A stretch of 29,192 nt of DNA from PVC group bacterium (GTDB lineage Bacteria; Verrucomicrobiota; Kiritimatiellia; SS1-B-03-39; PXDE01). The stretch covers positions 1 to 29,192 of the forward strand of contig PXDE01000485.1 in the NCBI GenBank assembly GCA_003566475.1. The letters run 5' to 3'. Below, piece by piece: positions 1 through 7,118 of the stretch. Under the pieces are notes generated by a model. The model was not told where the DNA came from and did no database searches. It was given only the letters and a program-made list of their open reading frames with translations. Every line of letters begins with the position of its first letter. Positions within the stretch are counted from its first letter, which is position 1. The position numbers were made by a program, and so were the translations under genes.

Positions 1-151
1 CCCGCCTGTTCCCGGAAGGGATCGGGGCGCTGATCCCAGGTCCGGCAGGTGGCGCTTCTGCTTGAGACGCGACGGGAGTGGATGGTGCCAAAGGCCCCGT
101 TTCGCGTGAAGCGCATACCCCTCAACCTATCGCTCCGTACGCCTCCACGTT

Positions 152-290
152 GAATCGCCCCTCCGGGGCTTGGGGTTTAGGGGGCAGGGCGCCCGAAGCA
201 GAGCCCCGAAGGGGCGATTCAGTACAGCCCAGGGCGTTAGCCCTGGGAATCCGTGAGTTACAAAGTCACGAGCCCTGAAGGGGCGACTCC
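152..290. repeat. Cluster of palindromic intergenic repeats
   Basis: Two arms, 152-170 and 202-220, form an inverted repeat matching at 18 of 19 positions (GAATCGCCCC...GGGGCT against its complement). Directly after it, 228-247 is a perfect hairpin: CCCAGGGC, loop GTTA, GCCCTGGG. A related word, AGCCCTGAAGGGGCGA, follows at about 271-286. Nothing in 1-378 looks coding. The block lies downstream of the stop of the minus-strand gene ending at 379, so it could act in termination or be a REP-type mobile repeat. I cannot tell which. Confidence 0.7.
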
Positions 291-378
291 ATGGGGAGGA
301 ACCGAGGTTTGTGAGGTCGACCCGAGTGCGCTTTGCGGGACGAAGGAAAAATGGTGACAGCAACCTTGGTCGGCGCCT

Positions 379-2205
379 TCACGGTCCGGAATCTGTCTTC
401 GCCAGAAGCGGCTCCAGATCCAGCACATGCCGGTGCCCGCCGGCCTCGATCACCATGCGGCCGCTCCCCAGAGCCTGGCGGAGGGGCGGGCTGTCGTAGA
501 CCGGCCAGTCGTCCCAGGTCAGGGCCTGGCCGTTGGTGGAGGCGTCGGGCCGGCCGCCGGGGCCGCCGGTGTGACGGATGACGAGCACGTCGCCGGCCAG
601 GCTGGTCATCCGGGCTTCACGATGGGACTCCAGGCGCGACGTGTCCACGGCGACCTTCTCGACCACAGCCCGGCGGAACGCGTCGAGGTCGGGGTAGGTC
701 GGGGCCTCGCCAAGCTGGATCGCCCATCCCCCGAGCCGGCCCAGGGAGACCAGCCAGCGGTGGAGGGGATCGCGGGGGGCGGAGGCGACCTCGGCGAACG
801 CGGCCTGGCCGTTGAGGGGCCGGGCGGCGATGTGTCCCTGGCCCGTGGACCAGAAAACCCAGCCGCCGTCCTCCACCGGGTCGCCCAAGGCCAGGGGCGC
901 CCCGAAGATGCTGCGGTGGACGGTGCGCTCGTCCTCGTCGGCAGGCACCCAGCACAGGTTGAGCGCGGCGTCACCGGCCTGATGGTACTGGTCGTAGGGG
1001 GTGCGCCCTTCGATAGGGTAGTGGCGGTGGTACCCGTTGGCCGCGCCGAAGGTGTGGACGTCGTCGTCGCCGAGCAGGGCCGCCTTGAACATGGTGGTCT
1101 GGGGCAGGATGGTGCCGACCACCCGGACCCCGCCCTCCGGAGAATAGAGCGTGCCCATGGCGGTGTGGCGTCCGACGAACAGGATCTCCTGGTCCTTGTT
1201 GCCCTGTGGACCGTAGTAGGCGGGCTTGCTGTTGCGGGCGGTGAAGGGCAGGTCCACCTCCTTGCGGGCCAGGGCCACGATGGCCGGAGGCGGGCGGTAG
1301 CCGGAGAGGGCAAGGGCGGTGACGGCATGGCGGGTGACCCGGGTGGGCGGATCGTCCGTCACGTCGCGGGCCGAGCCCCCGAACCAGAGCCAGGCCATCC
1401 AGTCGGTGGGGGTGCTGACGGCGCGGGCGGCGAAGCCCCGCGACTCCGGGCCCACCGTGCAGCCGTGGAAATACTTGAGGGCCACGGCGGCCGCGATCCA
1501 GTCCATGCCGGCCCGGGCCAGGTCGCGGGTGCGCTCGTCGGGCGAGAAGTCGACCACGCTGGAGAGGGAGGCCGCGCTGAAGGCGAGGTAGGTCGAGGAG
1601 CAGTACTCGCCCATGCCGATGGTCAGCATGCGCCGGACCGTGTCCTCGAGCCAGGTCTCGAGCTCGCGACGCGGATCCGAGCCCTCGCGGGCCCCGGGGA
1701 TCGGGCCCTCCAGGCGCTGGGCCCACACCAGGCCGCTGGCCCGATGCATGAACGCATGGTTCTCGGTGCCGCCGCGCTGCATGATGTGGAACCAGTTGCG
1801 GGCGTCGTGCTCGTTCGACTCCCAGATGTCCGGGGGCAGGCGGTCGCGCAGGGAGAAGGCGAGGCGGGTGCGGAAGTAGGCGGCGAAATGGTAGAGGCCG
1901 CGGTCGTCCTTGCCCCGGTCCACCTCCATGAGATCGCGGTAGGCGGCCAGGGACCGGGCGTCGGCGGGGTCGTGGCTGAGCCGGGCCAGGATGGGCGGCA
2001 TGGCATATTTGTGGGGGTCGCCGAGGTTGATCCGCGCCGCCCACTCGGTGACCTCCTTGGGGTCGATCTCGCGCATCTTGCCGAGGTAGATCTCCGCCCG
2101 TTCGCGGAACCCGGCCTCGTAGGGATCAGGGTCGGCGGCGGCGGAGACGGCGGGGATGGCGGCCATGGCGAGGAGGAGCAGGGGATGGAAGGTGCGACGA
2201 ATCAT
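379..2205 (-). CDS. Secreted protein of unknown function, 608 aa
   Basis: A long minus-strand frame starts with a clear signal peptide: Arg-Arg near the N-terminus, a Leu/Ala-rich core, and a probable cleavage after AVSA at about residue 22. The mature protein is rich in Trp, His, Tyr and Arg. It has a helical first half (for example NWFHIMQRGGTENHAFMH, about residues 137-154) and a second half that looks beta-rich (for example WVFWSTGQGHIAA). An alpha-helical toroid followed by a beta domain, with conserved Asn-His-His-Tyr patches, is reminiscent of polysaccharide lyases. I see no diagnostic catalytic motif, so this is only a hint. The codon pattern is strongly GC3-biased like neighbouring genes. 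The next gene upstream (2465-3802) is on the same strand, 259 bases away across a repeat-containing gap, so co-transcription is uncertain. Confidence 0.8.
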   Translation of the reverse strand: MIRRTFHPLLLLAMAAIPAVSAAADPDPYEAGFRERAEIYLGKMREIDPKEVTEWAARINLGDPHKYAMPPILARLSHDPADARSLAAYRDLMEVDRGKDDRGLYHFAAYFRTRLAFSLRDRLPPDIWESNEHDARNWFHIMQRGGTENHAFMHRASGLVWAQRLEGPIPGAREGSDPRRELETWLEDTVRRMLTIGMGEYCSSTYLAFSAASLSSVVDFSPDERTRDLARAGMDWIAAAVALKYFHGCTVGPESRGFAARAVSTPTDWMAWLWFGGSARDVTDDPPTRVTRHAVTALALSGYRPPPAIVALARKEVDLPFTARNSKPAYYGPQGNKDQEILFVGRHTAMGTLYSPEGGVRVVGTILPQTTMFKAALLGDDDVHTFGAANGYHRHYPIEGRTPYDQYHQAGDAALNLCWVPADEDERTVHRSIFGAPLALGDPVEDGGWVFWSTGQGHIAARPLNGQAAFAEVASAPRDPLHRWLVSLGRLGGWAIQLGEAPTYPDLDAFRRAVVEKVAVDTSRLESHREARMTSLAGDVLVIRHTGGPGGRPDASTNGQALTWDDWPVYDSPPLRQALGSGRMVIEAGGHRHVLDLEPLLAKTDSGP

Positions 2206-2315
2206 GGGAGAAGAGTAGTCCGGATGGGTCGGGGAGGCAATCGGGTGGGGAGTTCAGGGGGCTGAGGCGATTCGGTGGAGAGGCGCAGAGAAGGCGGCAG
2301 GGACGGGGAAGGAGG

Positions 2316-2350
2316 GAACATCGAACGTCCAACATTGAACATCGAAGTTG
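2316..2350. repeat. Period-7 tandem array (GAACATC-type)
   Basis: Five consecutive 7-base units are GAACATC, GAACGTC, CAACATT, GAACATC and GAAGTTG. The unit length is strictly 7 while the word varies. The array lies between two minus-strand genes and is one of several period-7 arrays in this window. Confidence 0.7.
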
Positions 2351-2359
2351 CAGGGGCGA

Positions 2360-2393
2360 GTCTGTCCCTAACCTTCAGGGATCCCTTGGGTGG
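2360..2393. repeat. Isolated copy of the CTGTCCCTA repeat
   Basis: GTCTGTCCCTAACCTTCAGG followed by GATCCCTTGGG matches the motif family that brackets the toxin-antitoxin island further along (see 3964-4188 and 5903-6188). It sits immediately after the heptad array in the same gap. Confidence 0.6.
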
Positions 2394-2464
2394 TGTGGGG
2401 ACTTCTCGATGGTCCGTCGGTCCCTTCTGGGGGCCGGGCACGGGGACAGCACCCGGCCACAGGA

Positions 2465-3802
2465 CTATGGCAAGGCGAACGGGTCGTGCGGAGGAGGATC
2501 GCTGGCGGGGCGGATGAACGGATTGACCCGGACCACCCAGGTCTCACCGCGTCCAGGCACGATCTCAAGCCAGGTCCACGCCTCGCGAACAGAAGCGGGG
2601 GCAGGATCGAGGAACGAGGTGTCCAGACTGCTCAGATCGGAGGGAGGGGTGCCGTGCGCCCGCACATGCCCCTGAACCGTCAGTTCGGCCACCAGGCTCA
2701 GATAGGCAAGGATGCCGATCTCGCTGTTTTCGCGGAGTTGGGCGGCGATGCTCGGGGCACGCAGGCCGATCTGAAGGCCGATCGGGTCGTCGGCGGTCAC
2801 GACGTCCCAGGCCGACCCCATCTGCTCCATCCGGGCGAAGAACGCCGCCGCTCCGGGATCGTCTGGGTTCTCCAAATGGGCGACCACGTGCTTCATGATC
2901 TGTTGGAGATTCCTGGAGACCGAATGGGGGGAACTTCCCCGAAGGGAGAGGATCCATTGCGGCCATACCCAATAGGACTTTCGCCTAAACAGGCGTGGTG
3001 ACCTATACTCCCGGAAGGATAGAGGCAACGTCCGGGCGGAGGCGAGCCTTGTGGACCAGTACCAGGCCGACTGGCGGGCGGCTTCCGCTGGTGACGGGAC
3101 CTCTCCGGCGGCCTGAACTAGCCGCCGAATCCACGTCGTTCGGACGTCGTCGGGCAAGTCATGGTGGTCGGCCACTGCCCGGATCGTCCATCGTAGGGAT
3201 TGCGCGTTGGGGGCGGTAGAGTGGATCTCGGCCGGGCCACGCTGCATGATGGCATTCGCCGTCAGGCCCAGATGGAGGGCGCGGGTGGCGGCGTCCCAGT
3301 CGTCGGCGGCCGCGTAGGCGTACATGACCACGGCGGCCATGTCGGGAATGGTGAATGGGGGGCCGGAATGGACAGGGGCCAAGTCCACGAGCGCATAGCT
3401 TGGGGCGACGGAGGCCGGGTCGTCCAAGGCCGCCTGCAGGAGGCCCGCCGCAGATTCCCACCTCGACAGGATCTCCTGGGCGGCGTCCTCGCGGCCCGGG
3501 GGCGGCCAACCATGGCGGAACGCCTCCGGCCTCAGGTCGAAGTCGAGGAATGCGCCCATCGAGAAGTCGGCCCGCTGGAAGAGATCTGTCCCGCTTCCGG
3601 GGACGATCTCGTCGATGTTCACCATGGGCACGGCGGGGGTGAGGTCGACATCGTCGCGGGGGATGACCCAGGGTTTGCGGTAGGAGAGGAAGGCACCCAG
3701 CAGGCCAACCGGGACGGCGAACCCGGCGAGGATAAGCAGGCGGCGTTTCGCCCTGGGGTTCGGTCTTGCTTCAGACTCAGGCTGGGGGGCCGGGGGCTTC
3801 AT
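2465..3802 (-). CDS. Membrane-anchored protein of unknown function, 445 aa
   Basis: The protein begins with a short Pro- and charge-rich cytoplasmic segment (residues 1-20). A single hydrophobic helix follows (about 21-40, after AKRR, ending LGAFLSYRKPW), then a long domain predicted to be extracytoplasmic, mostly helical. No catalytic motif is recognisable. Blocks such as AVVMYAYAAADDWDAATRAL look like helical-repeat or TPR-like pairs, but this is a visual impression only. It is on the same strand as the secreted protein downstream at 379-2205, and both may belong to a lineage-specific set. Real coding status is supported by the length, the plausible N-terminal anchor and the compositional match to neighbours. 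Confidence 0.75.
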   Translation of the reverse strand: MKPPAPQPESEARPNPRAKRRLLILAGFAVPVGLLGAFLSYRKPWVIPRDDVDLTPAVPMVNIDEIVPGSGTDLFQRADFSMGAFLDFDLRPEAFRHGWPPPGREDAAQEILSRWESAAGLLQAALDDPASVAPSYALVDLAPVHSGPPFTIPDMAAVVMYAYAAADDWDAATRALHLGLTANAIMQRGPAEIHSTAPNAQSLRWTIRAVADHHDLPDDVRTTWIRRLVQAAGEVPSPAEAARQSAWYWSTRLASARTLPLSFREYRSPRLFRRKSYWVWPQWILSLRGSSPHSVSRNLQQIMKHVVAHLENPDDPGAAAFFARMEQMGSAWDVVTADDPIGLQIGLRAPSIAAQLRENSEIGILAYLSLVAELTVQGHVRAHGTPPSDLSSLDTSFLDPAPASVREAWTWLEIVPGRGETWVVRVNPFIRPASDPPPHDPFALP

Positions 3803-3938
3803 GGCGGGAGATTATGCGGTCTGGCATCCTGCCCAACAGCATAATCGTCCTCGCTCCGGCTTAGCAGGCCGTGAGCCCCGCCGCGTGCGTCGCGTTCCGC
3901 GCCTACGCGGTCACGCGATTGGGGCAACGACCCCTCAC

Positions 3939-3958
3939 GGGGAGCCTCGCCCTCCCGG
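3939..3958. repeat. Short palindromic GC-rich motif, GGGAGCCTCGCCCTCCCG
   Basis: The arms CGGGAG-type and CTCCCG fold around a CCTCGC core. A second copy lies at 6843-6861. Both are in the gene-free stretches around the toxin-antitoxin island. The 160 bases from 3803 to 3963 contain nothing else that I recognise. Confidence 0.5.
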
Positions 3959-3963
3959 TCGGC

Positions 3964-4188
3964 CCTGTCCCCGACTGGTCGGGAGAGGCCTGTCCCTACA
4001 CGGCGGGGTCTGTCCCCAATCCCTGTCACCATCTCCCCCAGAAGAGACCTGTCCCTAGCCCGAGTTTCGCACCTTGCGTCATAAATGCCTGCAAACACTA
4101 CATCTAGCTTCCAGGGGCACTACAGAATCGTCAGCGTGCTCAGGGCCGAGAAGGGTCTGTCCCTAGTCGGGAGGGTCTGTCCCTAACC
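3964..4188. repeat. Left direct repeat bracketing the VapBC island
   Basis: This stretch contains several CTGTCCCTA/CTGTCCCCA motifs and the landmarks CCTGTCCCC, ACTGGTCGGGAGAG, GGGTCTGTCCCCAAT, GACCTGTCCCTAGCCCGAGT, TGCCTGCAAACAC, ATCGTCAGCGTGCTCAGG and GGGAGGGTCTGTCCCTAACC. The same landmarks occur in the same order at 5903-6188, so the two are diverged copies of one element of roughly 225-285 bases. The motif resembles REP sequences spread by REP-associated tyrosine transposases (RAYTs) in other bacteria. No such transposase is encoded here. Confidence 0.8.
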
Positions 4189-4281
4189 GTTCAAGCGGGA
4201 GCACACGGTGCGCTTCGGCACCGCCGTGCACGAGCCTTTTCGGGGGATCGGGTAGATCGATGAATCGCACCTGCCAACGCG

Positions 4282-4309
4282 TTGACTCCAGAAGCATATA
4301 TGCTAATGT
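4282..4309 (+). promoter_or_regulatory. Candidate promoter/operator of the first VapBC pair
   Basis: A TTGACT -35-like hexamer (4282-4287) is followed 16 bases later by TAATGT (4304-4309). Between and overlapping the second hexamer lies the perfect 12-base palindrome AGCATATATGCT (4293-4304). The antitoxin ATG is only 6 bases after the TAATGT box. VapB antitoxins characteristically bind palindromes overlapping their own promoter, so this is a sensible autoregulatory operator. Transcription would be nearly leaderless. Confidence 0.45.
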
Positions 4310-4315
4310 GCGGAT

Positions 4316-4603
4316 ATGCGGACTACCCTGAATCTTGAAGACGCCCTTTACCGTCGGGTGAAGGTTAAGGCTGCGCGGGAAGGTCGGACGGTCAAGGACG
4401 TTGTCGAAACGGCTCTCCGGTCTTTGGTCGGCGACCCGGCCATGGACACTCCGGAGCCTCGCCGGGTCCGCCTGCCGCTGATCCCGGCCCGGCCGGGGCG
4501 GCCGAGGCTCTTCCAAGGCATGACGACGGAGGAGATCCACGACCGGCTGGCCGGACTGGAGACCGATGTGGAGCGGGCGGGACCGGATGACCTTCCTGCC
4601 TGA
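4316..4603 (+). CDS. VapB-like antitoxin
   Basis: A 95-aa protein starts MRTTLNLEDALYRRVKVKAA, the typical beta-strand plus helix opening of ribbon-helix-helix antitoxins. A second helix (about residues 24-39, GRTVKDVVETALRSL) follows, then a Pro/Arg-rich linker. The acidic C-terminal segment (about 68-95) would wrap the toxin. The opening MRTTL[ND]L is shared with the second antitoxin at 5548-5814. The gene overlaps the toxin start by 17 bases, so the two are translationally coupled. Its role would be to neutralise the PIN-domain RNase and repress its own promoter by binding the upstream palindrome. The start is chosen because the RHH strand begins right at this Met and the promoter-like boxes lie just before it. 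Confidence 0.85.
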   Translation: MRTTLNLEDALYRRVKVKAAREGRTVKDVVETALRSLVGDPAMDTPEPRRVRLPLIPARPGRPRLFQGMTTEEIHDRLAGLETDVERAGPDDLPA

Positions 4604-5042
4604 CGTCAACGTCTGGCTCGCCGCCGCCGTGGGGGCGCATGTCCACCACCCTGCGGCGAAGATGTGGATGGATGATCTTGGCATGGAGGATCGAGCCGTG
4701 TTCTGCCGTACCACCGAGCAGTCGTTCATGCGGCTGCTGACGGTGCGGATCGCCCCTGGATTCGAACCGGTGACGAATGCCAGGGCGGTGGCGGTCTACA
4801 GGAGCTGGCGGCTTGACCCGCTTGTGGAATTCCGCCCCGAGCCCACGGGGATCGGGCGCTGCTGGCCGGAGCTTGCCGAGCAGCCGACGGTTTCCCCCAA
4901 GCGGTGGACCGACGCCTACCTCGCGTCCTTCGCGATTGTCGGCGATTACGAACTTGTGACCTTCGACCGGGGATTCCGGGGTTTCGACCACGCGGGTCTA
5001 CGGTGGCGGCTGCTGGAGGAGGGTCCGTCGGCAGGTGCTTGA
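4587..5042 (+). CDS. VapC-like PIN-domain toxin
   Basis: A 151-aa PIN-fold ribonuclease toxin. It begins MTFLPDVNVWLAA, with the first metal-binding Asp at residue 6. The other acidic positions are all visible: Glu44 in CRTTEQSFMRL, Asp109 in RWTDAYLA, and Asp127 in LVTFDRGF. PIN toxins of the VapC group cleave RNA, often tRNA or rRNA, in a Mg2+-dependent way. The start at 4587 is preferred over an in-frame upstream Met at 4566 because the PIN strand begins here and this gives the usual short overlap with the antitoxin. Length and motifs are intact, so the toxin is probably active. The gene converges on the second VapC at 5100-5576. Confidence 0.85.
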   Translation: MTFLPDVNVWLAAAVGAHVHHPAAKMWMDDLGMEDRAVFCRTTEQSFMRLLTVRIAPGFEPVTNARAVAVYRSWRLDPLVEFRPEPTGIGRCWPELAEQPTVSPKRWTDAYLASFAIVGDYELVTFDRGFRGFDHAGLRWRLLEEGPSAGA

Positions 5043-5078
5043 GCCATGCCCCCGCCTCAAGTCGGCGCTTGAGGCGGG

Positions 5079-5130
5079 AGGGGCTGTCCCCAATGCCCCT
5101 TACCGTCTCCCCGAAGGAGACCTGTCCCCA
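5079..5130. repeat. Internal partial copy of the CTGTCCC repeat
   Basis: AGGGGCTGTCCCCAATGCCC and GAAGGAGACCTGTCCCCA match the middle of the bracketing repeats (compare 5945-5993). The copy lies between the two convergent toxin genes and overlaps the 3' end of the minus-strand toxin by about 30 bases. Confidence 0.75.
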
Positions 5131-5576
5131 GTCCCAAGCAGCAGGAGATCCAGCCCTGCGAACCTCCGGAAATCCCTGTCGAACGAGACCAGCCTGCACC
5201 CGCACGCGACGGCCAGGGCGGCCAGGTAGGCGTCGGTCCATAGGGGCTGAGGGAAATCCGCGGAGTCGGAAAGCGACTGAAAGGTTGCGTCCACGTCCAG
5301 TGGCTCCGGCAGGAAGGTTATCTCCGGCAGGGTGCGGAACTGGCGGTAGGCCCGCCAGGCCTCCGGAGGGGAGAACGGTCGGCCGGCCATGGCTTTGGGG
5401 TGCGTGATGAGCCGGAGGAAACCGAGCATGGTCACCCGGCAGTAGGCAAGGGATGCCGCGGCGCCCTCCTCCCAATAGAGCCGGGCCTGGCCATGATGCT
5501 GATGGGTACCGTCGGCCAAGGCCAGCCAGACGTTGATATCCGGAAGGTCAACCGGGGCGGGCGCGGTCCTCGTCAT
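5100..5576 (-). CDS. Second VapC-like PIN-domain toxin
   Basis: A 158-aa PIN-domain protein. It has LPDINVWLALADGTHQHH (first Asp at residue 13), the TDAYLAALA motif (Asp115) and LVSFDRDF (Asp133). Where the first toxin has Glu44 (CRTTEQ), this one has CRVTMLGFLRL with Met50, so the second canonical acidic residue is missing. A related CR.TQ.GFLRL pattern occurs in a known VapC subfamily, so activity may persist. The last ten or so residues (GTGDRSPSGRR) are encoded by a copy of the CTGTCCC repeat, so the natural C-terminus may have been replaced. The start at 5576 is chosen because it overlaps the antitoxin stop by 29 bases. An in-frame Met at 5627 would add 17 unrelated residues. Confidence 0.8.
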   Translation of the reverse strand: MTRTAPAPVDLPDINVWLALADGTHQHHGQARLYWEEGAAASLAYCRVTMLGFLRLITHPKAMAGRPFSPPEAWRAYRQFRTLPEITFLPEPLDVDATFQSLSDSADFPQPLWTDAYLAALAVACGCRLVSFDRDFRRFAGLDLLLLGTGDRSPSGRR

Positions 5577-5814
5577 CAAGGATCCCCTGGAGTTCGGCGT
5601 TCCGCAGGGCGGGAGTGAGGGTGCCATCCGGCGCCCGGGCGATGGGGAGGGGGCTGCGGGCCGGGGGCGTCGCTCCCCGGGTCTCCTCCGTCCGCATCCG
5701 CAGGCCTGCGTCGACGTATACGGCCAGCAGCTCCTTGAGTTTGACCCCTCTGCGCGCCGCGCGGGCCTTCAGTTCCCGGAACAGCGGGTCCGGCAAGTCC
5801 AAGGTGGTTCTCAT
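5548..5814 (-). CDS. Second VapB-like antitoxin
   Basis: An 88-aa protein begins MRTTLDLPDPLFRELKARAA, matching the ribbon-helix-helix opening of the first antitoxin. A second helix, KLKELLAVYVDAGLRMR, follows, then a Pro/Arg linker and an acidic tail (ELQGILDDEDRA). It precedes and overlaps its toxin by 29 bases. Starting at 5814 puts the RHH strand at the N-terminus. An upstream in-frame Met (5856) would add 14 residues with no family resemblance. A TTGACG hexamer on the minus strand at 5844-5849 could be part of its promoter. I see no palindrome as clear as that of the first pair. Confidence 0.8.
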   Translation of the reverse strand: MRTTLDLPDPLFRELKARAARRGVKLKELLAVYVDAGLRMRTEETRGATPPARSPLPIARAPDGTLTPALRNAELQGILDDEDRARPG

Positions 5815-5902
5815 CCCATGACGATCCGACATCGGCGTAAAAACGTCAAGATGCAAAAACGCCTTCTGTCTCTCCCAGACCTGTCCCTAGCGTCGAAGAA
5901 GA

Positions 5903-6188
5903 CCTGTCCCCAACTGGTCGGGAGAGACCTGTCCCTACCGAGTGGGGTCTGTCCCCAATGCCCTTCAGCATCTCTCCGAAGGAGACCTGTCCCTAGCCCG
6001 AGTTTCGCCCCCTGCGTCGTAAGTGCCTGCAAACACGGGGTCGATCTTCCCAGCGCACTACAAAATCGTCAGCGTGCTCAGGTCCCAGAAGGGTCTGTCC
6101 CCATTCCCTCGGGATCCCTCGGTTGGTAATGGCCTGTCCCTAACCTTCAGAAGGGTCTGTCCCTAGTTGGGAGGGTCTGTCCCTAACC
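5903..6188. repeat. Right direct repeat bracketing the VapBC island
   Basis: This is the second full copy of the element at 3964-4188, in the same orientation. It shares TGGTCGGGAGAG, GGGTCTGTCCCCAATG, GACCTGTCCCTAGCCCGAGT, TGCCTGCAAACAC, ATCGTCAGCGTGCTCAGG and the terminal GGGAGGGTCTGTCCCTAACC. It carries about 60 extra bases near 6098-6160, including a further GGCCTGTCCCTAACCTTCAG unit like the one at 2360-2393. Confidence 0.8.
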
Positions 6189-6289
6189 TCCATGGACCTC
6201 ATGGGGGGGTGGGAGTCGGGAGGGTCTGGCCCTAGCCTCCGCCGCAGTCTAAAGGGGTGGTCGCCCGGCCAATCGGCCTCCGTCTGTGG

Positions 6290-6577
6290 ACTGCGGTGGC
6301 ATCGGCCGGCCAAGGCGCATCGTCCACGGCAAGACCTCCTGACTCACCAGGTCGCATCGCCTCCGCACCACGTGCGACACCGCCTTGGCTTCCGCCCGGC
6401 TTCGCAGAGCTACGCCGCGGCAGGCCGGAGGCGGGACGTCGCCCTTCGCCCTCGCCGGAGGAGCCCCTCCGAGGGCAGCCAAAGCGGTGGCGCACCAGCG
6501 ACCAGGCATTGCGCCTGGGTGCGCCTGAAACCTTGGGTGGGGCTGTTGGTCAAGCACCGGCTTGATGCCACCGCAGT
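6290..6577. repeat. Nested long inverted repeat, about 290 bases
   Basis: The outer arms are ACTGCGGTGGCATC (6290-6303) and its perfect complement GATGCCACCGCAGT (6564-6577). Inside them, GTGCGACACCGCCTTGGCT (6372-6390) pairs with AGCCAAAGCGGTGGCGCAC (6477-6495) at 17 of 19 positions. The nesting suggests a long imperfect hairpin, as in a MITE-like element or structured RNA. Confidence 0.6.
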
Positions 6578-7032
6578 TCATGGGCTTGCGGTGTCCCAGA
6601 TACGACACAGGCGGCTTTCGGGCGGGGTCGGGCCTCTTGATCGTCCCCTCGGGAGGGGGGCGCGGCCTGCGGCGAGACGGGGGCGACCGGGTCGCGGTTC
6701 GGGGGAGCGAGGCTTGCGCCAGGGGCCGGGAGGGCGAATCCTCCCGGTGAGCCGCGCGCGAGAGAAAGCCATGGTCCGTTCCTGGCCGGTGCCTGACTCG
6801 TTCCAGGAACCCAGGCATGTCCTGGTCTCGCTCCGGCTCGGCGGGAGCCTCGCCCTCCCGGACGGGCTGTCTCCCTGTCTGGGGGCGATCATGGGCGCCT
6901 CCTTCCCTGTTCGATCATCGTCGGCTTGCCCAAGCAACGCTCGAACGCATCGGACGCATCGGACGCGTCGGATCAGGCGGGAGGATCCTGGTTCCCCGCG
7001 TCCCACAGCCCGTAGCCCACGTCGGCGCCGCA

Positions 7033-7070
7033 TGTCTCAGCCCACATCAGGCTTAACCCAGCGGTCCAGG
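7033..7070 (-). repeat. Dispersed repeat, copy A
   Basis: Read on the minus strand this is CTGGACCGCTGGG, then T-A-AGCC, GATG, GGG and TGAGACA. It matches copies at 16193-16339, 17709-17777 and 29011-29177, which are on the plus strand. Confidence 0.6.
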
Positions 7071-7118
7071 GGCGCTCAGTGACCCCTGGCCGCTCCCCAC
7101 CATCCAGCCCTTCATCCA

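Larger units (their letters stand above)
6189..7118. other. Gene-free stretch between the VapBC island and the ATPase operon
   Basis: Frames of up to about 300 codons are open here, but their translations lack any recognisable domain and are rich in Arg, Pro and Ser, as expected of non-coding GC-rich DNA. The stretch holds the nested inverted repeat at 6290-6577, a second GGGAGCCTCGCCCTCCCG motif (6843-6861), a 9-base tandem CGCATCGGA (about 6946-6972), a copy of a dispersed repeat (7033-7070) and a short heptad run at its end. It may be a decayed gene or element. Confidence 0.6.

Noticed and set aside
3964..6188. An insertion sequence or transposase gene causing the bracketing repeats
   Set aside because: No transposase, integrase or RAYT-like reading frame is present between or next to the repeats, and no target duplication was identified.
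6192..7082. A 296-codon frame in the gene-free stretch
   Set aside because: It has low-complexity Arg/Pro/Ser composition and no motif, begins inside the CTGTCCC repeat, and crosses the nested inverted repeat. I treat it as non-coding.
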